Positions 8,889-17,575 are shown, numbered from the stretch's first letter. The stretch is 64,000 nt of DNA from Azospirillum sp. B510 (GCF_000010725.1 NC_013857.1:614001-678000); one strand, 5' to 3'. Notes: generated by a model not told the origin, from the sequence alone. Translations and numbers: made by a program.

Positions 8889-10112
8889 CAGGGTCATCGC
8901 ATTTGGCCGAGGATGGATCTTGCGAACTCGTCGGACCATCCTGAGCGCTTTCGCTTTCGGCGGACGGAGATATCGCGACGGGCGCGGTTCAGGATGTTGA
9001 GCGCGAGCTTGCGGAGGGTGGCGAGGTTTTCCGGCCCGTGATCCTTGCGGTTGCGGGCGCGATCCTCGTCGAAGACGACGTCGAGCATCCAGTGCAACCC
9101 GTTCTCGATCGACCAATGGGCGCGGGCGGCCTCCAGATAGTCGGCCGCGCTGAGCGCGCGCGAGGCGATGTGGTAGTGCCGGGTCACGGTGGTCTTGCCG
9201 CGATGCTCGACGGTAGCCTCGATCAAGCCCAGAAAGGCCATGTCGGGCAGCAGGACCGGTTCGCTGCTGGCCGCTTTGGGACCGCGCAGCCAATCCAATT
9301 CGTGACACACCCAGGCCCGCCGGGTCTCGATCCGGCCGTGATCGGCGTCGGTGGTCGTGGCACTCGCCAGCCCGGCGCACAGTTCCGGGTCGGTGAAGTA
9401 CTCCTCGACCATGGCGAGCAGGGCGGGATGGTTGCCCTTCAGCCGCAGCAGGTAGTCGCCGCCGCGCTTCCGGATGAGGCGGGCGGTCTCCTCCTGACAA
9501 TGGATGGCGTCGGCGGTGACCAGATGGCCCTGGAGATCCAGGCACTCCAGCAGGGCACGGGCGGCCAGGATCTCGCTGTCGCCCTCGGCCACCCGGTAGC
9601 TGTGCTGGCCCACCACCAGCCGCGTCGCCGAGGCGAAGGCCGTCACCACCGCCAGCGGGTTGGACCGGGCCGCGTCATCGAAGGAGCGGCGTAACGTCTT
9701 GCCGTCGATGGCGATCACCCCAGCCCCGGCCGTTCCCAGCCCCTCCAGGAAACGGCCAAAGCAGGCGGCAAAGGCCACCGGGTCCAGCAGCCGGAAGATG
9801 CGCGAGAAGGTGTCGTGACTCGGCACCCCGTTCTCCAGACGCAAAAACGACCGAAACAGCCCCTCGCGATCCACCGCGAAGTCGGCAAAGTCGGCACAGC
9901 TCTCCGCCCCGCACACCGTTGCCGTCAGCGCGATCGTCAGGATCTCCAGCAGGTCGTGCCGCTTGGCGTTGCCCGTGCGTGGGTCCGGCAACGCATCGAA
10001 CGCTTTCTCAAACCACGATTGCATCGGGGGCTCCAAAATCGGCGATAAAGCCCCTTACAGAATCCTTTTCTCTCACACACGCTACTCGATTTTTCCAAAT
10101 GCGATTCCCCTG
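8889..10112 (-). mobile_element. Complete ISAs1-family insertion sequence (1224 bp)
   Basis: Bounded by 18-bp imperfect inverted repeats: 8889-8906 (CAGGGTCATCGCATTTGG) and 10095-10112, which reads CAGGGGAATCGCATTTGG on the minus strand; 16 of 18 match. It holds one transposase gene and is flanked by an exact 10-bp duplication. Everything needed for transposition appears intact, so the insertion is probably recent. It sits upstream of the phosphatase gene at 8779, in the same orientation as that gene. Confidence 0.93.
8894..10024 (-). CDS. ISAs1-family transposase (DDE)
   Basis: 376 residues. The N-terminus carries the family's LPDPRTGNAKRHDLLEILTIAL block. The catalytic region shows IAIDGKTLRRS, then VTADAIHCQEETAR..IRKRGGDYLLRLKGN, and the late HWSIENGLHWMLDVVFDED block with the Glu/Asp residues. 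The ATG at 10024 is preferred; the frame runs on to a TTG at 10036. The stop codon lies inside the left inverted repeat. No frameshift or internal stop was seen. Confidence 0.95.
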   Translation of the reverse strand: MQSWFEKAFDALPDPRTGNAKRHDLLEILTIALTATVCGAESCADFADFAVDREGLFRSFLRLENGVPSHDTFSRIFRLLDPVAFAACFGRFLEGLGTAGAGVIAIDGKTLRRSFDDAARSNPLAVVTAFASATRLVVGQHSYRVAEGDSEILAARALLECLDLQGHLVTADAIHCQEETARLIRKRGGDYLLRLKGNHPALLAMVEEYFTDPELCAGLASATTTDADHGRIETRRAWVCHELDWLRGPKAASSEPVLLPDMAFLGLIEATVEHRGKTTVTRHYHIASRALSAADYLEAARAHWSIENGLHWMLDVVFDEDRARNRKDHGPENLATLRKLALNILNRARRDISVRRKRKRSGWSDEFARSILGQMR

Positions 10113-10122
10113 CCGCCGCAGC
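10113..10122. repeat. Target-site duplication, right copy, of the ISAs1-family IS
   Basis: Exact match to 8879-8888 (CCGCCGCAGC), directly after the right inverted repeat. Removing the IS plus one copy rejoins the native upstream region of the phosphatase gene. The rest of the stretch up to 10334 has no recognisable gene. Confidence 0.9.
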
Positions 10123-10334
10123 GGTCAGGTCGCGGCCTGGACGGGAGTTTCTCGACCGCTACGCAAGATTCGACCGCAAGCGCGACATTATCTCTTTCGT
10201 AACCAGATGGTCCGTACTACGGAAGGGACCGGCTCGGGATCGCGGTTGCCAAGCCATGGACTCTGAAGCCGCGGAATCAGCCGGGGAACCGCCCAGCCCT
10301 TCGCCATATCGCCGACAACGCCACCGGTGCCGCC

Positions 10335-10709
10335 ATGCCGATGAATGTCCTGGAAATCGCCGTCTACGCCATGGTCCTCACCGCCGGCCAGCCGCGCCCA
10401 TACGAATGCGTCGCGGTCAAGCCGGACGGGGTGAACTGCACCAACGGCCTGTCGGCGAAGGAGGATGGGCCGAATCTGCTCTTCAACACCGGGGTCCAGG
10501 TTCTGAAGGACCGCCAGGGCCGGGTGTTCCTGAGCAATGGGTTGCAGACCCGCTTCGACAGCTCCGCCTGGGTCGAGTTCCAGGATTCGGGCAAGAAGCC
10601 GGTGGTCAGCGTCCGCAAGACCGGCCCGCTGCGCTTCAAATTCTCCAACGGCTTCCAGTGCGAGGCGATGGGCAACCCGGAAGACATGGCCCGCTGCTAC
10701 AAGCCCTGA
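10335..10709 (+). CDS. Small protein of unknown function with four cysteines
   Basis: 124 residues, not recognised. The sequence has two CxxxxGxxC-like pairings of Cys residues (YECVAV..VNCTNG near the start, FQCEAM..ARCYKP at the end) and a beta-rich middle (VFLSNGLQTRF, WVEFQ, PVVSVRKTGPLRF). The first 17 residues are hydrophobic (MNVLEIAVYAMVLTAG) and could be a short signal or anchor. A second ATG at 10341 is an equally possible start; neither has a clear ribosome binding site. It converges on yqjG. Confidence 0.65.
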   Translation: MPMNVLEIAVYAMVLTAGQPRPYECVAVKPDGVNCTNGLSAKEDGPNLLFNTGVQVLKDRQGRVFLSNGLQTRFDSSAWVEFQDSGKKPVVSVRKTGPLRFKFSNGFQCEAMGNPEDMARCYKP

Positions 10710-10740
10710 GCCGCCTTCCGGTCACCCACCGCTCCGCCGG

Positions 10741-11703
10741 TCAGAGCATCGGATCGGGTCCGAGCGCGGCGCGCCCGTGCGGGGCGCCGAGGTCCAGCTC
10801 CGGTCCCTTCGGCACGATGCCGGTCGGGTTGATGGTGGCGTGGCTGCCGTAGTAATGGCGCTTGATGTGGTCGAAATCGACCGTCTCGGCCACGCCCGGC
10901 ACCTGATACAGGTCGCGTAGATAGCCCGAGAGGTGGGGATAATCGGCGATCCGCCGCTTGTTGCACTTGAAATGCCCGACATAGACGGCGTCGAAACGCA
11001 CCAGCGTGGTGAACAGCCGCCAGTCCGCCTCGGTCAGCCGGTTGCCGGCCAGCCAGCGGCTGCGTGACAGCCGGTCCTCGATTTCGTCCAGCGCCGCGAA
11101 CAGGGCGTCGAAGGCGGCCTCGTACTTGTCCTGCGCGGTGGCGAAGCCGGCCTTGTAGACACCGTTGTTGATGCGGTCATAGACGAGGGCGTTGACGCGG
11201 TCGATCTCCTCCAGCAGATCCGGCGGGCAAAAATCGGCACGGACGTCGGTGAAGGCGTCGAATTCGCGGTTGAGCATGCGGATGATCTCCGCCGACTCGT
11301 TGTTCACGATCGTCCCGGTCTTCCTGTCCCACAACACCGGCACGGTGACCCGGCCGCTGTAGCCGGGCTGGGCCTTCAGATAGACCTCATACATCCGCCG
11401 GGCGCCGGTGACCGGCTCCGGCTCGGCGAAGGTCCAGCCCTCCGACAGCATCAGCGGCTCGACCACGCTGACGCCGATCACCGCGTCCAGCCGTTTCAGC
11501 TTGCGGAAGATCAGGGTGCGGTGGGCCCAGGGGCAGGCCAGCGACACCATCAGGTGATAGCGCCCCGCCTCCGCCGGATAGGGGGTGGAGCCGTCGGCCG
11601 ACACCCGGTCGCGGAACTGCGCCTCCGTCCGGACGAAGGCGCCGCCGGTCGTCTTGGTGTCGTACCATTGGTCTCGCCACTGTCCATCGATCAGCAGGCC
11701 CAC
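10741..11703 (-). CDS. yqjG: Glutathionyl-hydroquinone reductase (xi-class GST)
   Basis: 320 residues. Reduces glutathionyl-hydroquinones to hydroquinones. The catalytic motif CPWAHR is at 57-62 (C57), followed by a C-terminal all-helical GST domain with RFDAVYVGHFKCNKRRIADYPHLSGYLRDLYQ, which is diagnostic for this class. The start is taken as the GTG at 11703, because a strong GGGGAGGGA site lies just before it and the protein then opens MGLLIDGQWRDQWYDTK, as in relatives; the frame extends to another GTG at 11730. It lies 38 bases after wrbA, probably in one operon of quinone-handling enzymes. Confidence 0.92.
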   Translation of the reverse strand: MGLLIDGQWRDQWYDTKTTGGAFVRTEAQFRDRVSADGSTPYPAEAGRYHLMVSLACPWAHRTLIFRKLKRLDAVIGVSVVEPLMLSEGWTFAEPEPVTGARRMYEVYLKAQPGYSGRVTVPVLWDRKTGTIVNNESAEIIRMLNREFDAFTDVRADFCPPDLLEEIDRVNALVYDRINNGVYKAGFATAQDKYEAAFDALFAALDEIEDRLSRSRWLAGNRLTEADWRLFTTLVRFDAVYVGHFKCNKRRIADYPHLSGYLRDLYQVPGVAETVDFDHIKRHYYGSHATINPTGIVPKGPELDLGAPHGRAALGPDPML

Positions 11704-11741
11704 GGCTCCCTCCCCTTCCTCAACAATCACGCTTTAACCGA

Positions 11742-12344
11742 TCAGCCGTGCAGCTTGGTCGCGATCTCGGCGACATGGCGGCCCTGGAAGCGGGCGCCGT
11801 CCAGCTCGACCGCGCTCGGCCGGCGCGAGCCGTCGCCATCGGCGATGGTGCTGGCGCCATAGGGGGAATTGCCCATCACCTCGGACACGCCCATCTGGCC
11901 CTGGAAGGAATAGGGCAGCCCGACGATCACCATGCCCAGATGCAGCAGAACGGTATGGGTGCTGAGGATCGTGCTCTCCTGCCCGCCATGCTGGGTCGCG
12001 GTGGAGGTGAAGACGCTGCCGACCTTGCCGTTCAAGGCGCCCTTGGCCCAAAGCCCGCCGGTCTGGTCGAGGAAATTCTTCATCTGCGCGGCCATGTTGC
12101 CGTAGCGGGTGGGCGTGCCGATGACGATGGCGTCATATTGGGGCAGTTCGTCCACGGTGGCGACGGGAATGCCGCTCTCGTCCTTGTAATGGGCGGATTG
12201 GCGCACGGCCTCCGGCACCAGTTCGGGCACGCGCTTCACCGCCACCTCGGTTCCGGCGACGGAGCGGGCACCCTCGGCCACCGCCTGCGCCATTTCCGAC
12301 ACATGGCCCCAGCTGCTGTAATAGAGGACCAGAATCTTCGCCAT
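11742..12344 (-). CDS. wrbA: NAD(P)H:quinone oxidoreductase, WrbA type
   Basis: 200 residues, the family length. FMN-dependent two-electron quinone reductase with a flavodoxin fold. It opens MAKILVLYYSSWGHV (phosphate-binding loop) and has GTPTRYGNMAAQMKNFLDQTG plus the GSVFTSTATQHGGQE and PYSFQGQMG blocks typical of WrbA. GGGGAG is upstream of the ATG. It is first in the operon with yqjG and divergent from a LysR regulator at 12516, which is the obvious candidate controller. Confidence 0.96.
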   Translation of the reverse strand: MAKILVLYYSSWGHVSEMAQAVAEGARSVAGTEVAVKRVPELVPEAVRQSAHYKDESGIPVATVDELPQYDAIVIGTPTRYGNMAAQMKNFLDQTGGLWAKGALNGKVGSVFTSTATQHGGQESTILSTHTVLLHLGMVIVGLPYSFQGQMGVSEVMGNSPYGASTIADGDGSRRPSAVELDGARFQGRHVAEIATKLHG

Positions 12345-12489
12345 CGCCGTCACTCCCCGTTCGGTTGCCTGATCGCGGTCGACCGATGTGGACCACGCTT
12401 CGCCCCGTCGCGGCCATGCGGGCGGCCCGGCGGTGACACCAGAGATAGGGCGTGGAGGCGCTTCCGGTAATCCCGGATCTTGGCACCTT

Positions 12490-12512
12490 ATTGTTTCCGG
12501 GTGTACAACAAT
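12490..12512. promoter_or_regulatory. LysR-type dyad, ATTGTT-N11-AACAAT
   Basis: Perfect 6-bp inverted repeat with an 11-base spacer, fitting the T-N11-A rule for LysR-type regulators. It ends 3 bases before the LysR gene's ATG, exactly where a ribosome binding site would be, and lies in the region shared with wrbA, whose start is 146 bases away. This suggests autoregulation plus control of wrbA-yqjG. Confidence 0.6.
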
Positions 12513-12515
12513 GCC

Positions 12516-13460
12516 ATGGATCGCCTCGACGACATGCTCGCCTTCATCAAGGTGGTGGACACCAAGAGCTTCACCGCCGCCGCCGACCGGCTCAACCTGT
12601 CGAAGTCGGTGGTCTCCCGCCGCATCGGCGAGCTGGAGAACCGCCTCGGCGCGCGGCTGCTGAACCGCACCACCCGCAAGCTCAGCCTGACCGAGGTCGG
12701 ACAGGCCTATTACGAGCGCTGCACCCGCATCCTCGCCGACCTGGAGGAGGCGGAACAGGCGGTGGCCGACCTGCATGCCGCCCCGCGCGGCCGCTTGCGG
12801 CTGAACGCGCCGGTCAGCTTCGGCATCCTGCATCTGGCTCCGGCGGTGGCGGAGTTCCTGGAGCGCTACCCCGCCATCGAGATCGACATGGACCTGAACG
12901 ACCGCACGGTCGATCTGGTCGACGAGGGCTATGATCTGGCGGTGCGCATCGGCCGGCTGCGCGACAGTTCGCTGATCGCCCGGCGGCTGGCCCCGGCGCG
13001 GATGGCGCTGTGCGCCAGCCCGGCCTATCTGCAAAAGCATGGGGTGCCGGAAACGCCCGACGATCTGGCCGACCATAATTGCCTGATCTACACCAATGTG
13101 CCCAATCCCGACCTCTGGCAATTCATCGTCGATGGAGAAAGCCGCGGCATCCGGGTGTCGGGACCGATCCGCAGCAACAACGGCGACCTGCTGCGCGAGG
13201 CGGCGGCGGCCGGTGTCGGCTTCATCATGTCGCCGACCTTCCTGTGCGGGCAGGCGCTGGCGCGCGGCGAGCTGGTCAGCGTGCTGCACAGCCACATCCC
13301 GACGGAGGTCAGCGTCAACGCGGTCTATCCGCAGAACCGCCACCTGTCGCCGAAGGTGCGGGTGTTCGTCGATTTCCTGGTGCAGCGCTTCGGCCCGCGC
13401 CCCTATTGGGATTGCGCGCTGCTCGACGCCCTGCCTCAGGAAGCCGGTTCAGAAGGTTAA
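12516..13460 (+). CDS. LysR-family transcriptional regulator
   Basis: 314 residues. Winged HTH at about 1-60 (FTAAADRLNLSKSVVSRRIGELENRLGARLLNRTTRKLSLTE pattern), then a periplasmic-binding-protein-like effector domain to the C-terminus (DLVDEGYDLAVRIG, LREAAAAGVGFIMSPTF). It resembles the DsdC/AaeR-like group that often sits beside oxidoreductases. Divergent from wrbA-yqjG, so quinones or other electrophiles are plausible effectors; this is inferred from position. No Shine-Dalgarno is visible before the ATG at 12516. Confidence 0.93.
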   Translation: MDRLDDMLAFIKVVDTKSFTAAADRLNLSKSVVSRRIGELENRLGARLLNRTTRKLSLTEVGQAYYERCTRILADLEEAEQAVADLHAAPRGRLRLNAPVSFGILHLAPAVAEFLERYPAIEIDMDLNDRTVDLVDEGYDLAVRIGRLRDSSLIARRLAPARMALCASPAYLQKHGVPETPDDLADHNCLIYTNVPNPDLWQFIVDGESRGIRVSGPIRSNNGDLLREAAAAGVGFIMSPTFLCGQALARGELVSVLHSHIPTEVSVNAVYPQNRHLSPKVRVFVDFLVQRFGPRPYWDCALLDALPQEAGSEG

Positions 13461-13468
13461 GGCACCGC

Positions 13469-13861
13469 TCAAGACGGCTGGTTCGGCCGGCGGCGGGAGC
13501 GCAGGTTCAGCGCGGTGATGAAGTTCGGCTGCTGGCCGACCACCGGCCCCTGGGGGACCGGCTTCTTCGGCGCGGTGGACAGGAAGCCGCCGACCCGGCC
13601 GCGCAGCTCCATGGAATGATGCGCCGCCTCGTCCGCACTCTCCGCCACCTGCCGGCGGACCGACGGTTCCAGCGTGTTGAAGGCGCGCGAGGCGAATTCG
13701 AAGGCCGGCTGCGATTTGGTGGCGATCACCTGACGCAGCGCCTTGGACACCAGCACGGTGTCGAGACCACCCGGCCCCTCGACCCCGTCCAGCACATCGG
13801 CGAGGATGCCGATGGCCTGGATCGTGCGGTTGTCGTCCAGCGAAAGGTCGTCAGCGTCCAT
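13469..13861 (-). CDS. Small helical protein of unknown function
   Basis: 130 residues, not recognised. Residues 1-95 are acidic and helix-prone (NRTIQAIGILADVLDGVEG, ALRQVIATKSQPAFEFASRAF); the last 35 are basic and Pro-rich (TAPKKPVPQGP, LRSRRRPNQPS). There is no signal or membrane segment. GGAAG precedes the ATG. It converges on the LysR gene with only 8 bases between the stops. The 153 bases between it and the next gene hold nothing recognisable. Confidence 0.7.
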   Translation of the reverse strand: MDADDLSLDDNRTIQAIGILADVLDGVEGPGGLDTVLVSKALRQVIATKSQPAFEFASRAFNTLEPSVRRQVAESADEAAHHSMELRGRVGGFLSTAPKKPVPQGPVVGQQPNFITALNLRSRRRPNQPS

Positions 13862-14014
13862 GCGGGTCTTCCGATCGTCTCAAGCGGTACGGGTCTCGCC
13901 CCTGCGGACACCCGGGTTGCACCAACTGAATCATAGTGTTTGCCTCCGCGTCTGGCAATGGACGCCGACGCCGGTCAGTGCCGGAATCGTCAAGCCGACG
14001 CTTGGCCGCCGGGG

Positions 14015-14485
14015 TCAGGCCAGCGCCGGAAGTTGCGGAGCCAATGCCAGATGCAGCTCATGGCGCGCGTCCGCCCGGTCCGGGCGATACCCGAAATCGA
14101 GCGCGAGGCCGGACAGGCCCAGGCCGTTCGCCGCGGCATGGGCATGCAGACGGGCGAAGCCGTCGGCGATCGCGGCCTGCGGGCCATCCACCGCAACCCG
14201 CAGGTAACGGCCGGCATCGAGATCGACGCGCAGCATGCCGGCCGGAACCTCGCTGGCCTTGGCCGCCATGAAGCCGACGAGCCGGCGCTGCGGCGCCTCC
14301 CCTGCCGGCCTCTTCTCCGCCCCCGTCTCCGGCGGCAGCCACACGGCGGCGAAGGCGGCTGTTCCGGTCCCGGCGGCGAACACGCGCTCCCAGGCGGCGG
14401 CGAGCGCCGCCGACAGATCGCCGGGGCTGGCCTCGACCATGCGGCCGATGACGGTCAACTCGGGAAAGGTCACGGCCTCGATCAT
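14015..14485 (-). CDS. GyrI-like/AraC-effector-binding-domain protein
   Basis: 156 residues. A stand-alone GyrI-like small-molecule-binding domain: IEAVTFPELTVIGRMVEAS opens it, and the characteristic GMLRVDLDAGRYLRVAVDGP block is followed by a helix. Such proteins bind hydrophobic or cationic ligands; no DNA-binding domain is attached here. AGAGGA lies 7 bases before the ATG at 14485. A GTG at 14509 overlapping the pabC stop (GTGA) is an alternative, coupled start. It is last in the SDR-pabB-pabC cluster. Confidence 0.75.
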   Translation of the reverse strand: MIEAVTFPELTVIGRMVEASPGDLSAALAAAWERVFAAGTGTAAFAAVWLPPETGAEKRPAGEAPQRRLVGFMAAKASEVPAGMLRVDLDAGRYLRVAVDGPQAAIADGFARLHAHAAANGLGLSGLALDFGYRPDRADARHELHLALAPQLPALA

Positions 14486-14505
14486 CAGGGGTCCTCTCTT
14501 GGCGG

Positions 14506-15312
14506 TCACAGATCCGGGTCCTCCAACAGACGGGCCAGCGCCGGCCCGGCGCCAGCGGAACCGACAGGGCGGCCGTCCACCGCCACCAGCGGGCGCAGCC
14601 CCAGACTGTTGGTCAGAATGGCCTCGTCGGCGCGGGCGAGATCCTCGGGGGCGAGCGGCGCCTCCTCCGCGCCATGGCGCTCCAGGATCAGGGCGCGGCG
14701 GATACCGGGCAGGGCGCCGTCGGTGATCGGCGGGGTCAGCAGCCGGCCGCCGACCGACAGGAACAGGGTGGCGACGCTCGATTCCGCCAGCCGGCCGGCG
14801 CCATTCAGCAGCAGCGCCTCATCGGCGCCGCGCTCCGCCGCCTCCTGCCGGGCCAGGATGGAATCGAGGTAGTTCAAAGACTTCAGCCGCGACAGCGGCG
14901 AATGCTCGTTGCGGCGGGTGCAGCGGGCGATGACGGCGGCGACCGGCGCCGTCATATGGGTGGCGGTTGCCACCGTCATCAGCAGGGTCGGCCGGGCGTC
15001 GGCCGGCGGCAGCACCCCGCGGGCGCCGGTGCCGCGCGACAGGGTCAGGCGCAGCACACCGTCGGCGGTCCCGGTCGCCGCGACCAGCACCGCCATGGCG
15101 CCGCTCAGCTCCCCCGCGTCATAGGGCAGCGGCAGGCGCAGCAGCGCCACCCCGGCGGCCAGCCGTTCCAGATGGCGGGACAGATGGCGCGGCCGGCCAT
15201 CCTTGATCCGGATCGTCTCGAACACCCCGTCGCCGAGGGTGAAGCCGCGGTCGGCGGGATCGATCCGCGCCTCGACGGCGGAGATCAGCCGACCGTTCAG
15301 CCAGATGGTCAT
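14506..15312 (-). CDS. pabC: Aminodeoxychorismate lyase / class IV aminotransferase
   Basis: 268 residues. PLP enzyme of fold type IV; with PabB next to it the likely reaction is aminodeoxychorismate to 4-aminobenzoate plus pyruvate for folate. The pattern includes WLNGRLI, PADRGFTLGDGVFETIR, the PLP Lys in SRLKSLNYLDSILARQEA and the GADEALLLNGAGRLAESSVATLFL block. The ATG at 15312 overlaps the pabB stop (ATGA) and has GGGAGGGA upstream. A D-amino-acid or branched-chain aminotransferase cannot be excluded on sequence alone, but the coupling to pabB decides it. Confidence 0.9.
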   Translation of the reverse strand: MTIWLNGRLISAVEARIDPADRGFTLGDGVFETIRIKDGRPRHLSRHLERLAAGVALLRLPLPYDAGELSGAMAVLVAATGTADGVLRLTLSRGTGARGVLPPADARPTLLMTVATATHMTAPVAAVIARCTRRNEHSPLSRLKSLNYLDSILARQEAAERGADEALLLNGAGRLAESSVATLFLSVGGRLLTPPITDGALPGIRRALILERHGAEEAPLAPEDLARADEAILTNSLGLRPLVAVDGRPVGSAGAGPALARLLEDPDL

Positions 15313-16688
15313 TCCATTCCCTCCCATGTCTCCCCCGCCACCGGATCACCGGCCGCGCGCAACTGGGCGCGGGCCTTCACCAGCATTTCCTCATGCTCCG
15401 CCGCCGGATCGGAATCGGCGACGATGCCGCCGCCGGCCTGGGCGATCACCGCATCCGGCGTCACCGACAGGGTGCGGATGACGATGTTGCTGTCCATGGC
15501 GCCATCGAAGCCGATCCAGGCCACCGAACCGCAATAGGCGCCGCGCCGCGCCACCTCCAGTTCGTCGATGATCTGCATGGCGCGGATCTTCGGCGCCCCA
15601 GTGACCGAACCGCCGGGGCAGACGGCACGCAGCAGATCGACCGGCCCCAGCCCCGGCAGCAGCCGGGCGGTGACCACCGAAACCAGATGATGGACGCTGG
15701 CGAAGCTTTCCAGCCCGAACAGCACCGGCACCCTGACGCTGCCGACCTCCGACACGCGGGCCAGATCGTTGCGCAGAAGGTCGGTGATCATCAGATTTTC
15801 CGCGCGGTCCTTGATGCTGGCCGACAGCTCCGCCGCCGCCGCCGCATCGGCCGCCGCATCGGAATGGCGCGGGCGGGTGCCCTTGATCGGCCGCGTCTCG
15901 ATCGTCCGGTCGGCGCCCAGCCGGATGAAACGCTCGGGCGAGGCCCCGGCCAGCCGCAACCGGGGGCCACAATTCAGGAAGGCGGCGAAGGGCGCCGGAC
16001 TGAGGCGCCGCAGCCGTTCATGCAACGCGTAGGCGTCGAGCCCCCTGTCGGCATCGGCCAGGAAACGCTGGGTGAAATTCGCCTGATAGATGTCGCCGGC
16101 GCGGATATAGTCCAGCACCCGCCCGACCCGGTCGAGATAGTCGGGCCGGGATAGCTCCGATCGCCAGCGCAAGGGCGCCGGACCCTGGGATTGTTCCAGA
16201 GCCGGAATGGACAGCCGCGCCGCCATGCGCCGAGCACGCGCCTCCGCCTCCGGCCGGGCGGCGATGACCCAGGCCGCCCCCTCCCGCCGGTCGAATGCGG
16301 CGACGACGTCATACAGGCCAAAGGCCAAATCAGGCTGGCCACCTGGATTGCCATGGCGGGAGCGCAGCCCTTCCAAAGCTGTTCCGGTCTCGTAACCAAT
16401 GAAGCCGACAGCTCCTCCGGTGAAGGGAACCGGTCCATTGGACGGGCCTGACCACGCCGCCAGGCTCCGTTCCAGCGCGTCGAACGGACTGCCGGCCATC
16501 GGCGTGCCATCGACCAGCGTCTGACCACCGATGGCCTCGATAGTCTGGAACGGTTCCGCAACGATGTAGGAGTAACGCCCATTTTGCGGATGGGGCGCCG
16601 CGCTGTCGAGCAGCATCGCCCAAGGCTCGGCGCTCCAGGAACGGAACAGGGCGGCGGGATCGCCGCAGGAGATCGGAATCGTCAGCAT
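15309..16688 (-). CDS. pabB: Aminodeoxychorismate synthase component I
   Basis: 459 residues. Chorismate-utilising enzyme making 4-amino-4-deoxychorismate. The C-terminal catalytic domain is clear: IYQANFTQRF, ASPERFIRL, IETRPIKGTRPR, DRAENLMITDLLRNDL, the CPGGSVTGAPKIRAMQII block and RGAYCGSVAWIGFDG. The family PIKGT motif carries the Lys used by PabB rather than the Ala of anthranilate synthase. No amidotransferase partner (pabA) lies nearby. The gene starts 15 bases after the SDR stop, without a clear ribosome binding site, so it is probably translated from the operon message. Confidence 0.95.
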   Translation of the reverse strand: MLTIPISCGDPAALFRSWSAEPWAMLLDSAAPHPQNGRYSYIVAEPFQTIEAIGGQTLVDGTPMAGSPFDALERSLAAWSGPSNGPVPFTGGAVGFIGYETGTALEGLRSRHGNPGGQPDLAFGLYDVVAAFDRREGAAWVIAARPEAEARARRMAARLSIPALEQSQGPAPLRWRSELSRPDYLDRVGRVLDYIRAGDIYQANFTQRFLADADRGLDAYALHERLRRLSPAPFAAFLNCGPRLRLAGASPERFIRLGADRTIETRPIKGTRPRHSDAAADAAAAAELSASIKDRAENLMITDLLRNDLARVSEVGSVRVPVLFGLESFASVHHLVSVVTARLLPGLGPVDLLRAVCPGGSVTGAPKIRAMQIIDELEVARRGAYCGSVAWIGFDGAMDSNIVIRTLSVTPDAVIAQAGGGIVADSDPAAEHEEMLVKARAQLRAAGDPVAGETWEGME

Positions 16689-16703
16689 CGCAAGGCAGTC
16701 GGT

Positions 16704-17498
16704 TCACATCAGGATGGTGGCGCCGCCATCGACCACCAGGACGTGACCGTTGACATAGGACGCCGCCGCCGAGGCGAGGAACACCGCCGCCCCGGCGATC
16801 TCCTCCGGCCGGCCCCAGCGCCGCATCGGCGTGCGGTTGGCGAAATAGGCCGAGCGCTCGGGATCGCCCGTGATGGCCGCATTCGTTTCGGTTGCGAAAA
16901 AGCCGGGAGCGATGGCGTTGCTGGTCAGGCCATGCGGGCCGTATTCGGCGGCGAGCGCCCGCACCATGCCGTTCAGACCGGCCTTGGCGGCGGCATAGAC
17001 GCTGTCGTTGGCCCGCGCGATCTGCCCGGCGACCGAGGTGACGGCGATCAGCCGGCCGCGGCCCCGTGGCAGCATCAACCGCGCGGCCTCCCGCGCCAGA
17101 ATCAGCGAGGAGGCCAGATCGATGTCAAGCAGCGTCGAGATCTCGTCATCCGTCATCTCGGTCAGCGGCTTGCGGTTGCGCTGTCCGACATTCTGGACGA
17201 GCACGTCGAGCCGGCCATGCTCCCCCCCGACCCGCGCGAAGGCATCGCGCACCGCTACCCGGTCCGACACGTCGAAGGCCAGCGCCGAGGCGGACCCGCC
17301 GGTGGTGGCGATCTCCTCCACGCGGGCCTCCAGCGTCGCGGCATCGCGACCGTTCAGCAGCACATGCGCCCCCGCTCCGGCCAGCGCCCGCGCGATCTCC
17401 AGCCCCAGCCCACGGCCCGCCCCGGTGACGAGGGCCACCTGACCGGCAAGCGAGAAGGTCGACAGGTAGGCCAAATTGGAAGGAGTCGTCCCGGTCAT
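16704..17498 (-). CDS. Short-chain dehydrogenase/reductase
   Basis: 264 residues, classical SDR. Cofactor-binding TGAGRGLG at 25-32, catalytic S155, Y168 and K172 (SVYAAAKAG), and the C-terminal YVNGHVLVVDGGAT. It resembles gluconate 5-dehydrogenase/3-oxoacyl-ACP reductase relatives, but the substrate cannot be assigned. GGGGG precedes the ATG. It is the first gene of a minus-strand run with pabB, pabC and the GyrI-like gene; no obvious link to folate is known, so it may only share transcription. Confidence 0.93.
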   Translation of the reverse strand: MTGTTPSNLAYLSTFSLAGQVALVTGAGRGLGLEIARALAGAGAHVLLNGRDAATLEARVEEIATTGGSASALAFDVSDRVAVRDAFARVGGEHGRLDVLVQNVGQRNRKPLTEMTDDEISTLLDIDLASSLILAREAARLMLPRGRGRLIAVTSVAGQIARANDSVYAAAKAGLNGMVRALAAEYGPHGLTSNAIAPGFFATETNAAITGDPERSAYFANRTPMRRWGRPEEIAGAAVFLASAAASYVNGHVLVVDGGATILM

Positions 17499-17575
17499 GT
17501 CTGCCCCCTGTCCGGTGCGGCGTTGCAGCGGTCATTTAGCAGACGCAGCGACGCAACGGCAGCCCCGGATATGGG

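Noticed and set aside
12480..12515. Longer N-terminus for the LysR regulator
   Set aside because: The additional residues do not match the family, and MDRLDDMLAF is the normal opening.
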